Shown here piece after piece: positions 33,237 to 45,274 of a stretch of DNA of 64,000 bases; position 1 is the stretch's first letter; the number at the start of each line of letters is the position of its first letter. Position numbers and translations under genes: made by a program. The stretch comes from Narthecium ossifragum. Lineage: Eukaryota; Streptophyta; Magnoliopsida; Dioscoreales; Nartheciaceae. Below the pieces are notes generated by a model, which was not told the DNA's origin, did not search any database, and worked only from the letters and a program-made list of their open reading frames with translations. The DNA lies in NCBI GenBank assembly GCA_963920575.1, contig OY986965.1:10368290-10432289 (forward strand), read 5' to 3'.

Positions 33237-34260
33237 GGTCCTAGCATGACAAGACTCTTAATCTCGAGAAGAAAACCTCACATCCATGGTTCTAGCATGA
33301 ATGTTTTAATGAGAATCTCTAATCTCAAACCTTAACATGCTCAAGACCTAGATTTAGGGCATAAAGGAACAAATCATTCATCCACTAATAATAAAATCAT
33401 ACGAAGTTCATAACGAAATTAAGATAAATCCATACAAACCATTCAAAGAGGTATACAAGCCCTAAATATGAGGAATCCCTAATAGAAACCCTAGTTACAT
33501 TATAAGAATCCTATGGCGAGGAGTTTAGCTACTCATCTTGAGGGTTTGATCCATAGATGAAGTTTGATGAAGCTCTTACGCCATGTATTTCTTCCCAAAA
33601 GATTCTAAAAAGAAAAGTTAAGAAGAGGAAAAAGAAACAAAGAAAGAGTGCTCCCTCTCCTTGGCCTCCAAGCAACCAAGAGAGTGAGTCTAGAGAGCCC
33701 CCCAAAAACCCTAAAAGATGCCTATTTATAGCCTAGGTACTCTCTTAATTCGGATTAGATCTGGGCCTTTGATTTTTCTTAACTGTTATCAAATGATCGA
33801 TCATTTAGGGGTGAAAATCGATCATTTGATCCCAAAAAACTGGCTGTGCCTAAGGATGATCGATCATTTAAAACATGGCTCTCTGTTGTCTCTACTACGG
33901 TACAATGATTGATCATTATAGGGGAAGATGATCCATCATTTGTTATGCACTATTGATACTAAAAATACCGCAACTTCTTCTACGAAACTCGAAATCACGA
34001 ACAGTAAAATTCAAAAATATATGACACATTATCTGGTTCTTTTTGAGCAGATAATGTTTTGATGTCAAAGATGGCCCATCTTTGCTCCTTTGACTTCACA
34101 AGTTCTTTATTTGTTCGTTTTAGCACTAAACTTGATCTAATCTTTGTTGAGGGTCCTAATACCTAAAATGGGGAGAGAACAATCAAAATAGCATTGCTTG
34201 GAGACTAACGAGACCCAGTTAAAAGGATGATTTGTGCACTTTTCACGTCTTATCAGCGGT

Positions 34261-34557
34261 CAGTTCAGATTATTGACATGAGAGACCAGCCTTGAGAGAC
34301 ATGACAGTTTCGTCAGTGTTAGTCCTCTGGAGTTCAGAGGTGTTGTGGGGTGTGACTTGGGAGCGCTGGGGGCGCGTGTGTAGAGTGTCCCAAGGGGTTC
34401 TCACCTTGAGGCACGTCTCTTGTCTTCTGTTGCTGTTGTGGGCATTGGTGCCATTTGTTTGTGTGGTCGCTCAAGTTGTGAGCTCTCTGACCTTCTTGTC
34501 CTGTGCATGTGTGCTTGTTCCCTTTTTGTTGTTTTCAGCCCTACCCTTATCAAATTT
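34261..34557 (+). pseudogene. element E pol C-terminus
   Basis: VSSVLVLWSSEVLWGVTWER is the mutated form of the KVLWRNHGVEEATWE-type end of gypsy pol. It resumes the integrase sequence broken at 18747. The following bases lead into the LTR start at 34558. Confidence 0.75.
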
Positions 34558-35428
34558 TGTGAGGACCGGTTCCTCCGACCCGGTTCGACGGTGTGAGGTC
34601 GAGGGTCTGACTCGTTTGGCCTTGTTCCGCTATCGGGTTGATCGCGAAGACCCCAAGGGTAATTTGGTAAATTACGCCTTGGCGGTTGGTTTCACACCCG
34701 CGTGGTGAACATACAGCTTTATGATTGATTTCTATGCTTGTTAGAACCTTAGGCGAGCTTGGGATCGAAAGATCCGAGCTCGGGCGTGAAAGCTAGTCTT
34801 TAGGACAGCTTTTAGCCCTAGAGTGATCCATCGGTCCTTGGACTGATCGATCGATCCTGTAGTGAGGCGGTTCTCGACCCGATAAGTACCCCCCCGCTCT
34901 TCTTCTTATTTTTTATCTTTCCCCTGCTCCCACGACCTTCTTGTTCCCTTCTTTCTTCCCGTCACGAGTGAGGCAGAGCTCCGGCGTTCCCCGGCGGCTT
35001 GGAGGCACCCTACGGCGAGGGAGGAGGTGGATTAGCAAGGTCTAGGATTTAATCTGTTATAATAATATGATGATTTGATGTTACTGTCTAGTCGACTGCA
35101 AATTATGCTTGATCGAGGTTTAGAGGTTGTTCAAGGTTTCAGGTTCAGTCTCAGTTCCATTGATAAGAGGAGTTACGTATCACCCTGTGTTCTAGCCCTG
35201 TTGTTTCAGCGCTGAGTCGCTTGGTTGAGAGGGACGAGTGATGACAGTATCAGAGGTCATCAGGGTGCGTGCTCTGGGGTAGACGGTGTGCGTAACGTGG
35301 GGTTCCCCTAAAGATGAGCTAGAATCTGGGAACTTTACTGTTCCCTTCCTTTGTGAGTGTCGTAGCATAGAATCCTCCATAGCTTATTACTCACTCCTAC
35401 CCGGGTTGTGTTTTGCAGATGCAGGCGT
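34558..35428 (+). repeat. 3' LTR of element E, first part
   Basis: TGTGAGGACCGGTTCC start. It is broken at 35428 by solo LTR H, continues for 23 bases at 36855-36877, is broken again by the LTR at 36878, and ends at 40985-41268. It has GATCGATCGATCC at about 34846. Confidence 0.88.
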
Positions 35429-36849
35429 TGATGAGTCACTAAATATTTATAATTAAACCCCTTAAATTACCTTTGTTAGACCGAGAGTGTTGGTATTTTA
35501 TAGTTTGTTAATTGATTTCAGATTTAATGAAGATTCAAGCTAGAAATTACAGAAAAAGGTTAATATGTTAGAAATATGCTGCTTTGTCAACTGTAAGGAG
35601 AATATTCTCCAGATATTCTTCATAAATCCAAATAGTCTGAAATTTGGAAGACTACTAGAAGACATCAAGATGTACAACTTTCATCTTGGACATTTTGTGA
35701 GATTTCTGACAAAGTAATACCAGTTTTGAAGACTATGAAGATATTTAGATGCAGGAAAACTGGTCCGTCGACGTTCAGGAGAATGTTCGCTAAATATTCC
35801 ATATAAGTTCGAATTTTATCAAAAATTCAGGATTCCTAATGTACATCTTTTGTGTTGGACTCAATTTCAAATTCCGGCTTGATTGGACCCAGTTGCGACC
35901 GGAATAGGTTGCCAGGAATTAATCCAGAGAATCCGAGTTGTAGTAGAAGTCCAACTTAGCTCAAAACCCTAATTCCGGGAGTTAGCTTATAAAAAGGTGT
36001 TTGTTGGCCGAAAAATGAAGGCCTCCCATAGAGAGAAAAGAGAGGATTAAGGTTTCTGAAGACGAAGGAATTAATGCGTGGATCCCGATTGTTCTTATCA
36101 AATCTATGGCTTCCATCACCAAGATGAGTGGCTAGTTTCTTTACTTAGGGATCTCATGAAGCTTTAGTGTAGCTTCTTTGTATTTCCTAGTTTGATACTT
36201 GTGTTCTTTTGCTAGACATGATCTTATAGATACGATTTTATTGTTAATAGAGTTGAGGAAATAGAGTTCCTTGACGTATATTGAGGCCTGCCTGATTTCG
36301 GTGATTGATGGTAGAGATCTATAAGATAGTTTTGATGTGGTTTGTGAATAACCAATGAGATATTTTATGTTTAACGATGATAGGTTGTGCTAAGGTTATC
36401 TCAAAAACAATCTATGCTAATCGAAGATAAAATATGTCTTTGGAAAACACTTACCTTCTTGTAGAGCTTCATATAAGTTTAAGAAGTTGTGAATCTATAA
36501 TATCTAGATAAGAAAACAAGAGGATAACTAGAGAATACAGGAAGTGAAACTAAAGTGGACAGAGTAATCCATAGGCTTTCTCATTAATCTATTACAATCC
36601 TTTTTACATTGCTTTCTTAGTTAGTTTTCATTAAATAATTCTAAAACAACCCAAATCAATCCTTCTTCACTTTAGGATAAGAGTTTCGAGATTTAATTCT
36701 GATTTTCCTTATTAGTCAAAGTTTTCCCTGAGGACCGACCCCGTATTTCACCATTATCCTATCTTATTAATTTTGTGTTGAAAGAAAGGTTTATCAATTT
36801 GTAAATTGCGTTTTGCGTATGATTTAACGACATCGTTTGCAAGCGATCA
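35429..36849 (+). mobile_element. solo LTR H (Athila/Tat-like)
   Basis: Starts TGATGAGTCACTAAATATTT and ends GCAAGCGATCA. TSD GGCGT (35424-35428) versus GGTGT (36850-36854). 1421 bp. TATA-like CTTATAAAAAGG at about 35988-35999. Related LTRs in reverse orientation are at 39347-40723 and 52601-54010. Confidence 0.88.
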
Positions 36850-38629
36850 GGTGTCAACTCTTCTTCCGTAGATCCCATGTCACACTCCAACCCGCGAAGG
36901 CCCAACCGGGCCAGGCGACGCGAATCGGAACCTAACCAAATGCGGAATAATTTTGATGAGGGTTCCCCCTAACTTATTGGTTTCCCTAAACATTTCATAA
37001 GTACTCTTAGTGAGCAATAATTCCAAACCTCAACAATATAATAAGATAAATTCAAATCCTCAAAAGGGTTAACATTTATACATCACACTCCCGTAGGAGA
37101 CTATCTAAACAGAAAGGGTATAGATGACGATCACCACTCCTCAAGCACCACCAGACGCCGCCGCGTCACCAAATACCTGCCCGGTAGGGGCCACCGAAGA
37201 AGAGCTAACGTCTGCACCTACAAAACGCAGCCCGGGTAGGAGTTAGCATTAAGCTCAGTAGAGTTCTACACTACAACACACAGAAAGGAGGGAATACAAA
37301 AGTGTCGCTCTCAAGCAAGGCCTGGGTGAACACAGGCGTCCCTTAATCCCATCGCGTGTCCCTGTGAGCAGGAAACCAACACTGCTGTCTCACAAGCAGG
37401 AAACGAACACTGCTAGCGGGAGTCCAACCCGTTGAGTAGGCACACCCTCTACTCAAGAGACATGGATCACCGGACACCGGCTGTACCTCAGCACTTCGCT
37501 CGAGGCCGACACGACCTCTAAACCTCAATCAACATGTATTCAAGTCATCTAAGCCTATCATCAATATCAACTGAATACTACAATCCAACCTGGACCACGC
37601 TACACGCCACGGTCCTAAATCTAAATCTGAGCTACCTGAAAGCCTCGGATCGGTGATGAACTCATCACCCACACCCTATCCTTATGCATCTAATGCACAA
37701 TAAAAAATACATGATATGATCATGCGTAGGTAAGAGGTAAGCATGCAACAATATGATGAGATATCAAATAGGTCCAATTGGACTGCTGCAGTGATACCAA
37801 CGACCGCTACCAGCCAATCCACAGCGGGTCCAGACATTACGACGGTACTGTAACCGTCAACCGCGAACCCTTGAACGGGTAGCAACCCCGAAAACACAGA
37901 TGAACATGTAATATTATTTAATAATCAAGATCCCCTAATTAGAGGCTAAGCGACCTCGTCAATTCGACATCCAAACGACGTCGGAATCGAGATCCGACTT
38001 AGACAAAACGCAGGAAAAGATGCTGGGATTGACATATCCAAAACTGGGAAACGTCCGACGGCTTGAATACCGGGAAACACTAATCAAAACCATTAACTTC
38101 ACTAATTACCTCTAATTGCTGCAACGCAGCCCATCCAAAGGAAAATTATGAAACTAGGGTGACCTGAGAGTAGATCCAAAGATCGCCAAGTCTCATGTTC
38201 ATCATAAATCAAGATCATGCATGTGAAGATCGGAAAACATGACGTAAGCCGGCTGTTCTTCAAGAGGAGCAAAATCAAAAAGTTTGAGTTTAAACATGCT
38301 AAAATCGCACTAAAATCTCAATCAAATCATATGAAACTCAAAACAATAATCAAGCTAACCTAGATACACGTAACAACACCCAGATCCACCGGCTAGATTA
38401 AGAGAAAACCCAAATTAAACCCATGTAGGAAGAAACCTACCGAACTAAACAAACATCGGCTAAATCCCCGCTATTCGAGCACCAAACAGGCTTCTAACCA
38501 AGCCACGGATCTTTCTCACGTTGCCACGAATCCAACGAGCCCTCAAGTACTCAATTTGGTGGCCGGAGGAGGGAGAACGGAGGGAAGGAAGGAAGCAGCC
38601 GGAACAGCGGAGAGAAATAGAGCCGCGGG

Positions 38630-39225
38630 AAAGAAGAAGGAAGAAGAAGAAGAAGAAGGAGAAGAAGGAGAAGAAGGAGAAGGAGTAGTAGGAGAAGGAG
38701 AAGGAGGAGAAGGAGAAGAAGGAGAAGAAGAAGAAGAAGGAGAAGGAGGAGGAGGAGAAGGAGGAGGAGAAGGAGGATAAGAAGGAGAAGGAGAAGGAGA
38801 AGAAGGAGAAGGAGGAGGAGGAGGAGGAGGAGGAGAAGGAGATGGAGATGGAGAAGGAGGAGGAGAAGGAGGAGGAGGAGGAGGAGAAGGAGGAGGAGAA
38901 GGAGAAGGAGAAGAAGGAGAAGAAGAAGGAGGAGGAGAAGAAGGAGGAGGAGGAGGAGGAGGAGGAGGAGGAGAAGGAGAAGGAGGAGGAGAAGAAGAAG
39001 GAGGAGGAGGAGGGGGAGGAGGAGAAGGAGGAGGAGGAGCAGAAGAAGAAGGAGCAGAAGAAGGAGAAGGAGGAGGAGGAGGAGGAGGAGGAGGAGGAGG
39101 AGGAGGAGAAGGAGGAGGAGGAGAAGGAGAAGGAGAAGCAGGAGAAGGAGAAGAAGAAGAAGAAGAAGAAGAAGAAGAAAAAGGAAAAGAAGGAGAAGGA
39201 GCCGGGGAAGAGAGGAAGAGGATAA
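38630..39225. repeat. about 600-bp GAA/GGA purine tract
   Basis: The plus strand is almost pure A and G in GAA and GGA triplets with few pyrimidines. It gives long open frames of poly-Glu/Lys on the plus strand and poly-Leu or poly-Ser/Phe on the minus strand. Shorter GA-rich tracts occur at the same LTR position in other family C copies (about 47035-47200 and 50815-50990). Confidence 0.93.
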
Positions 39226-39346
39226 GGGAGAGGAGAGGAGATTTTTCTTCTCACCTCTGATAGCGGAGAGCGACGGCCAACGGCGGCCGTCCACTCAGAA
39301 AATCCACCATCTCAACTTCTTGGCACAAGAAAATCGATCTCCTTAG

Positions 39347-40723
39347 TGCTCACAAACATCATCGTTAAAACATGGCAAACTCAATCAAATATTAAATTTA
39401 TAATCCTTATTCAATCACTACACTACTAGGTAGAAATAGCGATGAAGTCGAGAGTCGATCCACAGGGAAAACGTTGGAAACTGAAATCAATTCTCGAAAC
39501 CCTAAAACTAAGGAAAAGAATAAAAGATAGAATAGAGTTATCTAAACTAATAAAGAAAAGAAATAAAAGGTTGATCAATTCGAATCAATAGAATAGTTAC
39601 TTAAGATTTACTCAATCCACCCTAGTTTCATATTAGTCTTCTCTAGTTATCATCTTGTTCCCTTCTCTCAACATTATGGATCATATGGCTACAAGCTCAC
39701 ATGAATTCTTAAAAGAAAGTTAATGTTCCCAATGACATAACCTATCTTTGCTTGGCATAGATTGTTTTTGGTCCTACGATAACCTTAAATTATACTACTC
39801 CTAATGACCTTGGCACAGCCTATCTTCGCATAGCATAGCTTATCTCAAAGGCAAACCAATAACTTCATGAAAACCATCTCATAAATCTCTACAATCAATC
39901 ACAGAAATCATGTAGGACTGAAAGTACGTCAAGGGAACTCTATTCCTTCAAGTCTTTTAACAATAAAACCATATTCATGAGATCATGCATCGAGAAGTTC
40001 ACAAGAATCCAACTCAAGAAAAACCAAAACTACACTAGGGTTTCATGAATAAGCCTAAGTACAATAATTAGCAACTCATCTTCTGAATGAAATCCATAGG
40101 GTTGGAATAAGAAGCTGTCACCATCCGCATCCTCTCCGTCTTCTTTTTCCTTCTCCAAAGATTGTTAGAAAGATCAGAAATTCGGCTGGAAGAACCCCTT
40201 TATATAATAGAAACCCTTAATCCCGGAATTAGGAGTTATAATTGATCTTAAACTCTAATTTCCCTAAATTCCATGTTGATGACGTCATCGGAGAGACTGA
40301 TCGGACTCAAATCCGATCGATCGCTCTAGTCGGTCTGACTGGGTCTTCACTGCTACGTCATTAATTACTTTAAGCTTTTATCAAATTTCAGCTTTCATAG
40401 ATCCAACGTTGCTTGAAAACTGGGACCAATATATACGAAATCTCACAAATTCTTCAACATGAAAGTTATAGCTCTTGAAGTCTTCTGTCATCAACCAGAA
40501 TTTCAGAATATGTGGACTTTTGTAGAATTTTGAGTGATTTATTTCCAAACAGGCGATGAAGCCGTCTTTTTGCAGAATTTCTTGATTTTTGGCCGAATTT
40601 CTTGTATTTCTTCTCAAATCCTAATTAAACCTGAAATCAAATAATAGAATATCAAATACACCTACTCTTAGTCTAACAAAGGTAATTTAAGGGGTTTAAT
40701 TAGGAATAATTAGTGACTCATCA
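39347..40723 (-). mobile_element. solo LTR (Athila/Tat-like), nested in the family C LTR
   Basis: Its own strand starts TGATGAGTCACTAATTATTC at 40723. TSD CTTAG (39342-39346) versus CATAG (40724-40728), four of five. 1377 bp, same subfamily as solo LTR H. Confidence 0.82.
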
Positions 40724-40984
40724 CATAGCAAGGGAAGATCAATCCCTTTCGTCCAGAAAGCCAAACTTGGGCTAAATCACAAGCCCAAGCCCGGATCTTC
40801 CGATCCCGGGTCCACCTAACCGTTCTAATCAAACACTAACACAAACACGGTCAATGTGTGCGCACGCGGGTGTGAAACAAACCGACAATGTGCAATTTAT
40901 CAAATTGCCCTGCGGTCCACAATGAGCCACGGGCCCGACCCAGACGGTCGACCCATGAGTAGAGGGACAGGTCCTCACATCCCA

Positions 40985-41268
40985 ACTGGACAGGCACATG
41001 GTGGCACGTCGGTTTGGATGTGTTCGAGGACTTAGGGTTTATTTCATCGTGTTGGATGATTTAAATGTATGAATTCCTTCTGTAAGGATTTTTGAGGATT
41101 AAATATTGTATCAGAATTTTGAATTATATTTGAATTTTTATATTGACCCCATATCAATTGTTAGTTTAGTTGTATTTATATTTTATTATAAATGCGCCAG
41201 TGATGATTGAGTAGAGTAGGAACCCTCACGCCTCGGCTCGGATGGGTTTTCTGGATCGGGGTGTGACA
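40985..41268 (+). repeat. 3' LTR of element E, last part
   Basis: Matches 14390-14670 closely, ending ATCGGGGTGTGACA, followed by TSD CGACC. Confidence 0.9.
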
Positions 41269-41273
41269 CGACC

Positions 41274-42089
41274 TCTCGAACGCGTCTGACGATCTTAAAA
41301 GGGCCCGTGAATCTCGGTGCTAGCTTGCCCTTGCTGCCAAATCTGATTGACCCTCTACGTTGAGAAACCTTCAGTAACACTCTATCGCCAACTGCGAACT
41401 CTAAAGGTCGTCGGCTCTGATCTGCATAGCTCTTCTGCTTACTCTGTGCTGTTAGGAGTCTCTATCCGATCTGAGCTAGCCTCTCCGATGACTGCCTGAT
41501 GATGTCTGACCCAGTATGGGATGCCTTGCCAACACACTGGTTAGCGACACGATCTGTCGTACAATGCCTCAAAGGGTGCAAAACCCAAGCTGGCCTAATA
41601 ACTATCGTTGTAGGCAAACTCCACTAGTGGTACATGTTGCTCCCAAGTGCCTTCGGCGTCAAGCACACATGCTCTAAGCATGTACTCCAAGATCTGAATC
41701 GTCCGCTCTAACTGTCCGTCCGTATGAGGATAGAATGTTATGCTAAACGCCAACGTTGTCCCCAAAGAATCCTAGAAGCTACTCCAGAATCTACTGGTGA
41801 ATCTGGGATTTCTATCTGATACTATCGACACTGGGATGCCATACAGTCTGACCACCTCGTCAATGTACCTCTGGCTCAGTCTGACAACTGGATCTTCATC
41901 CTCATGGGGAGAAAATGAGCTGATTTGGCCAATCTATCAACGATAATCCAAATCGCAACATCCCCCAAGGTGTCCTGGGTAGCTCGGTGACAAAGTCCAT
42001 CGCTATGTGCTCCCACTTCCACCCTGGCACTGGAAGTGGTTGTAGCAAGCCCGGAGTCCGTTTGTGCTCAACCTTCACCTTCTAACATG
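41274..42089 (-). pseudogene. element A integrase
   Basis: The minus strand reads [20 protein letters not shown] (end of the HHCC finger) and [16 protein letters not shown] (first catalytic Asp). Later come a FSITFYPHTDGQLERTIQIL stretch (catalytic Glu) and FGSKGKLAPRFTGPFKIVRR near 41300. Several stops and frameshifts. The frame continues at 13595 on the other side of element E. Confidence 0.85.
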
Positions 42090-42652
42090 TGAGGTGTCAC
42101 ACCCCGACCCAGAAAACCCATCCGGGCCGAGGCATGAGGGGAAACCTACACTATTCAGATCCGATACGACGCGACAGTACACAAAGCAGAATAAATTTGA
42201 ACTTAAAGACTTCCAAGGGCATGAAGGTAAAACTAAATATTACATTACGAAATAAAACTCAATCAAAAGAGAGAACATGATTTCATATATTAAACATTAA
42301 GTACATCATCCTCAAAAGACACTTTAAACAAAGCTGCCAAAAAGGTACAATTGTCCCTTTGAAACCTCAAACGCCTCCGGAAGTCGACGCGCCGCCAAGA
42401 CCTGATCCAGCTGGAACCACCGAGGAAGAGCCGATGCCTGCACCTGCAAACGCAGCCCGGGTAGGAGTGAGCAACCTCTACGTCGCACAGGAAGAAGGGG
42501 AAACTACAAAGTCCCGGGTTTTGTCTCATCTCTAAGGGAAACTCACGTTACGTCCACCGCCTACCCCAGGACACGCGCTTTGTGACCTCAACTGTCAATA
42601 GCCGTCCCTCTCAACCACCAAGCGCCCAGGGCAGAACAACAAAGGAGTAGGA

Positions 42653-44225
42653 TGATGAATAAATTTTATATCTCGCAAGTATACGAATCGGTGTGATCAG
42701 TATAGTAGCAAGACGAGTATCATACTTACAAAGATTTCTAGAGATTATTAGAGTAAAACGCTAAAGAACATAGAAGAAAGAAAATAAGGAAGAGAAAGTA
42801 CGAAATATGAAGTATCAAAAATAGATGATCTAATAACGAAATAAGAAAACGATGGAAATATGATGGATGAATACTAAGGTTCTGATTTCACCATAACATC
42901 CTCATTCTATGCATTGAATCAATCAAGATCTCAGTTTAATTCCAAAGGTTCGTTCTTCCGGTATGATGATCCGTTCGACCGCGGTCTTCACCAAGTACCC
43001 TCAATTAACCCTCGCTAATGAACCCATAACTAAGTGTTAACCAAGAATCCATTAAACTCTGAAGAACAGTCATGAATCAAGAATAGTCTTAGCTTGAACC
43101 CGGTTTTGACATAAACTCAATCATTCATAGATCCTGCAAGATTAGGGAATGATCCCTCGCCCAATCTCACATAAAACAATCTATAATACTTCTACTGGCC
43201 AGATAAAGGTATTTAAGATCTCAGTTATAATAATGAATGAAACAAGAAATATAAATTGATTAAATAAATATGATCTAATAACATAGAATAATTCTGTTAG
43301 GCTACATCAGTACCTTAGAGAAGAAACTAGCCACTCATGTTCATTATAAGGGCAACAAAACTAATGAAGAAATAAGATGAGAAAAAGAAAAGAAAACCAA
43401 GCCTGGAAACCAGTCTCCTCTCCTCCAAAAACTGCCCAAAAGTCCCCTAAAATCTCCCCAAGAAGACTATTTATAGGCTTTTATGAAACCCTAACTCGGA
43501 TTAGATCTTAACTCTTGATCTTTCAAGCAGAGCCAAAAGAGATCGATCCCCCTTTGAAAAGAGATCGATCTTCTTCCTTCCGTGAACTCAGGATCTAGAT
43601 TTTGCTCGACAAAGATCGATCTCCTTTGAAAACGGATCGATCTTCTTCCCACGGATGACTGGCGCTTCCAGGTTCGGATCGATCTCTTTTGGAAAGAAGA
43701 TCGATCCCTTTATTCCGGATTTCAGATTTCTCCTCACGATCGATCCTCGCATCGACCCTGCGAGTGTATATTTTTGACTGACGGTCCATGCGGCGGTCGA
43801 CCAGGGATCTTTTTCATTTCTGGGTGCATAAGGGATCGATCTCTTTTGGAAAGAAGATTGATCTCTTATTCTCTGCATATTTCTTTTGTTATTCTGCCCT
43901 ACGCTGGTTGTAGTAAAAGCACTGTAACTTTCTCTAGGAAGCTTCAAATCACGAACCGTAAAATTCTCCAGAAACTGGACTTCAAGAGCTTTCCAACCAT
44001 ATATGGCACATCATCTGGTTCGTCATGAGCAGGTACAGTTTAATCTTTCAAGTTGATCCATTTAATCTTTTCAGCTTCTTTGCTCCTTTTTCCTGCATTT
44101 TCCAAACAACTATGTGAAGCAACATATAGATATAAAAATAGTACTAAAGATGTTGATTAAGGATAATAATCTAGCAATTGAGATGGTTATAAGACTGTTC
44201 AGAATGCACTTTCATGCACTCATCA
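42653..44225 (-). mobile_element. solo LTR, same family as 3409-4914
   Basis: The plus strand starts TGATGAATAAATTTTATATC and ends GTGCATG-type TCATCA at 44225. Perfect TSD TAGGA at 42648-42652 and 44226-44230. The GATCGATC cluster lies at about 43535-43860. Confidence 0.9.
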
Positions 44226-44953
44226 TAGGACCCAGGGCAGCACGTAACTTCCCTTAACACGGATACTGAGCATGAGACGAGAACTTTGGACGACCTCTAC
44301 ACCTCAAACAACAGAAGATAGCCAACTAGACCCATCCTCGAGAATACAGAGATTTGGCATAACAATCAGGCCCTAATCCTTGCTACCCAGCCACGGTCCT
44401 AGAGCTTGATCCGAGCTACCTGAGAGCCTCGGATCGGCGAAGACCCTATTCACCCACACCCTAGCCTTATGCTCTAATGCAGACAAAATCCATGCAATGC
44501 TCAGGCACAGATAAAGAGATATAAGCATGCAACAAGATGACATCAATTATACAGGGCTAGGAATAGCCTCTAGCTAGCCAAAGGGGTGAGCATAGCAAGG
44601 GTCTCAAATACATTTAAACTATACGAACAATACAACGATTAGAGCAAAACGATAAACACAGATATACAATAGTCTTCAGTGCTCTCCGGCACCTGACAGA
44701 CTAAGGTTCCATAGTTACCCCGCAGGTAACTGGCCAACGGCCAAGCAACAACAACAGAGCCAATTTTGGCATTGGAACGGCGTCCGCAGCCGTCAACTGA
44801 AATTGCTACAAGGGGATACAATCACGGCCAAGCCAACAAGGCACACATACAAGATATGTATAATCTACCAGTACAACGGGTTATGCCCCTGGCGCACGCC
44901 GACAATCAATGGGGCTATTAATCAAAGCAGTAAATCTATACTAAGCATGCAGG

Positions 44954-45010
<57 letters not shown>
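44954..45010. repeat. (CA)n(TA)n microsatellite
   Basis: About 13 CA repeats followed directly by about 15 TA repeats, inside the family B LTR. Confidence 0.95.
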
Positions 45011-45274
45011 GCATGCTTATCGAGAAACTGCTTGAAGAATTGGTAGAAATCGATAAACCAATTTGAAATACAACTTACGGCGAAATCCAGAGATAAACCC
45101 ATCAAAATCCCGATAAAATATTATAATAATCCCCACCTATCATCGAGAAAGCCACACGAGAAATTAGGGTCGAAAAGAGACCGAAAACATCAAATTCGGA
45201 TCAATTACACAAATCAACATATAAAGGATCGATCATCTTACCCAAGATGATCGATCCCTTACATGGGTGATCGC

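Larger units (their letters stand above)
18748..34255 (-). mobile_element. solo LTR G (Athila/Tat-like), split by element D
   Basis: The plus-strand left part is 18748-18902 and the right part 32705-34255. On its own strand it starts TGATAAGACGTGAAAAGTGC and ends CGACACTTTTCA. TSD is GCGCT (18743-18747) versus GCGGT (34256-34260), four of five matching. Integrase sequence of element E abuts on both sides. Without element D it is about 1.7 kb, the same size as the related LTRs at 24338 and 29140. It has GATCGATCATTT palindromes at about 33796-33960. Confidence 0.82.
36878..40979 (-). mobile_element. solo LTR, family C, inserted in the 3' LTR of element E
   Basis: The plus strand starts TGTCACACTCCAACCCGCG and ends CAGGTCCTCACA. 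Perfect TSD TCCCA at 36873-36877 and 40980-40984. It is interrupted by the solo LTR at 39347-40723; without it about 2.7 kb. It carries a huge purine tract (38630-39225). Confidence 0.9.
13596..41268 (+). mobile_element. element E: decayed Ty3/gypsy element with both LTRs, inserted in A
   Basis: 5' LTR 13596-14670; 3' LTR in three pieces (34558-35428, 36855-36877, 40985-41268). TSD CGACC is present at 13591-13595 and 41269-41273. The ends are TGTGAG and GTGTGACA. A Met-tRNA-type primer site follows the 5' LTR. Internal sequence (14671-18742 and 34261-34557) holds decayed gag, RT and integrase on the plus strand with many stops. Nested inside are solo LTR G (with D inside it), solo LTR H and the chromovirus-type solo LTR at 36878-40979. 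Confidence 0.9.

Noticed and set aside
38460..39294. Long open frames (poly-Leu, poly-Ser/Phe; poly-Glu/Lys on the other strand)
   Set aside because: They come only from the GAA/GGA purine tract in a solo LTR; simple triplet repeats stay open by composition.
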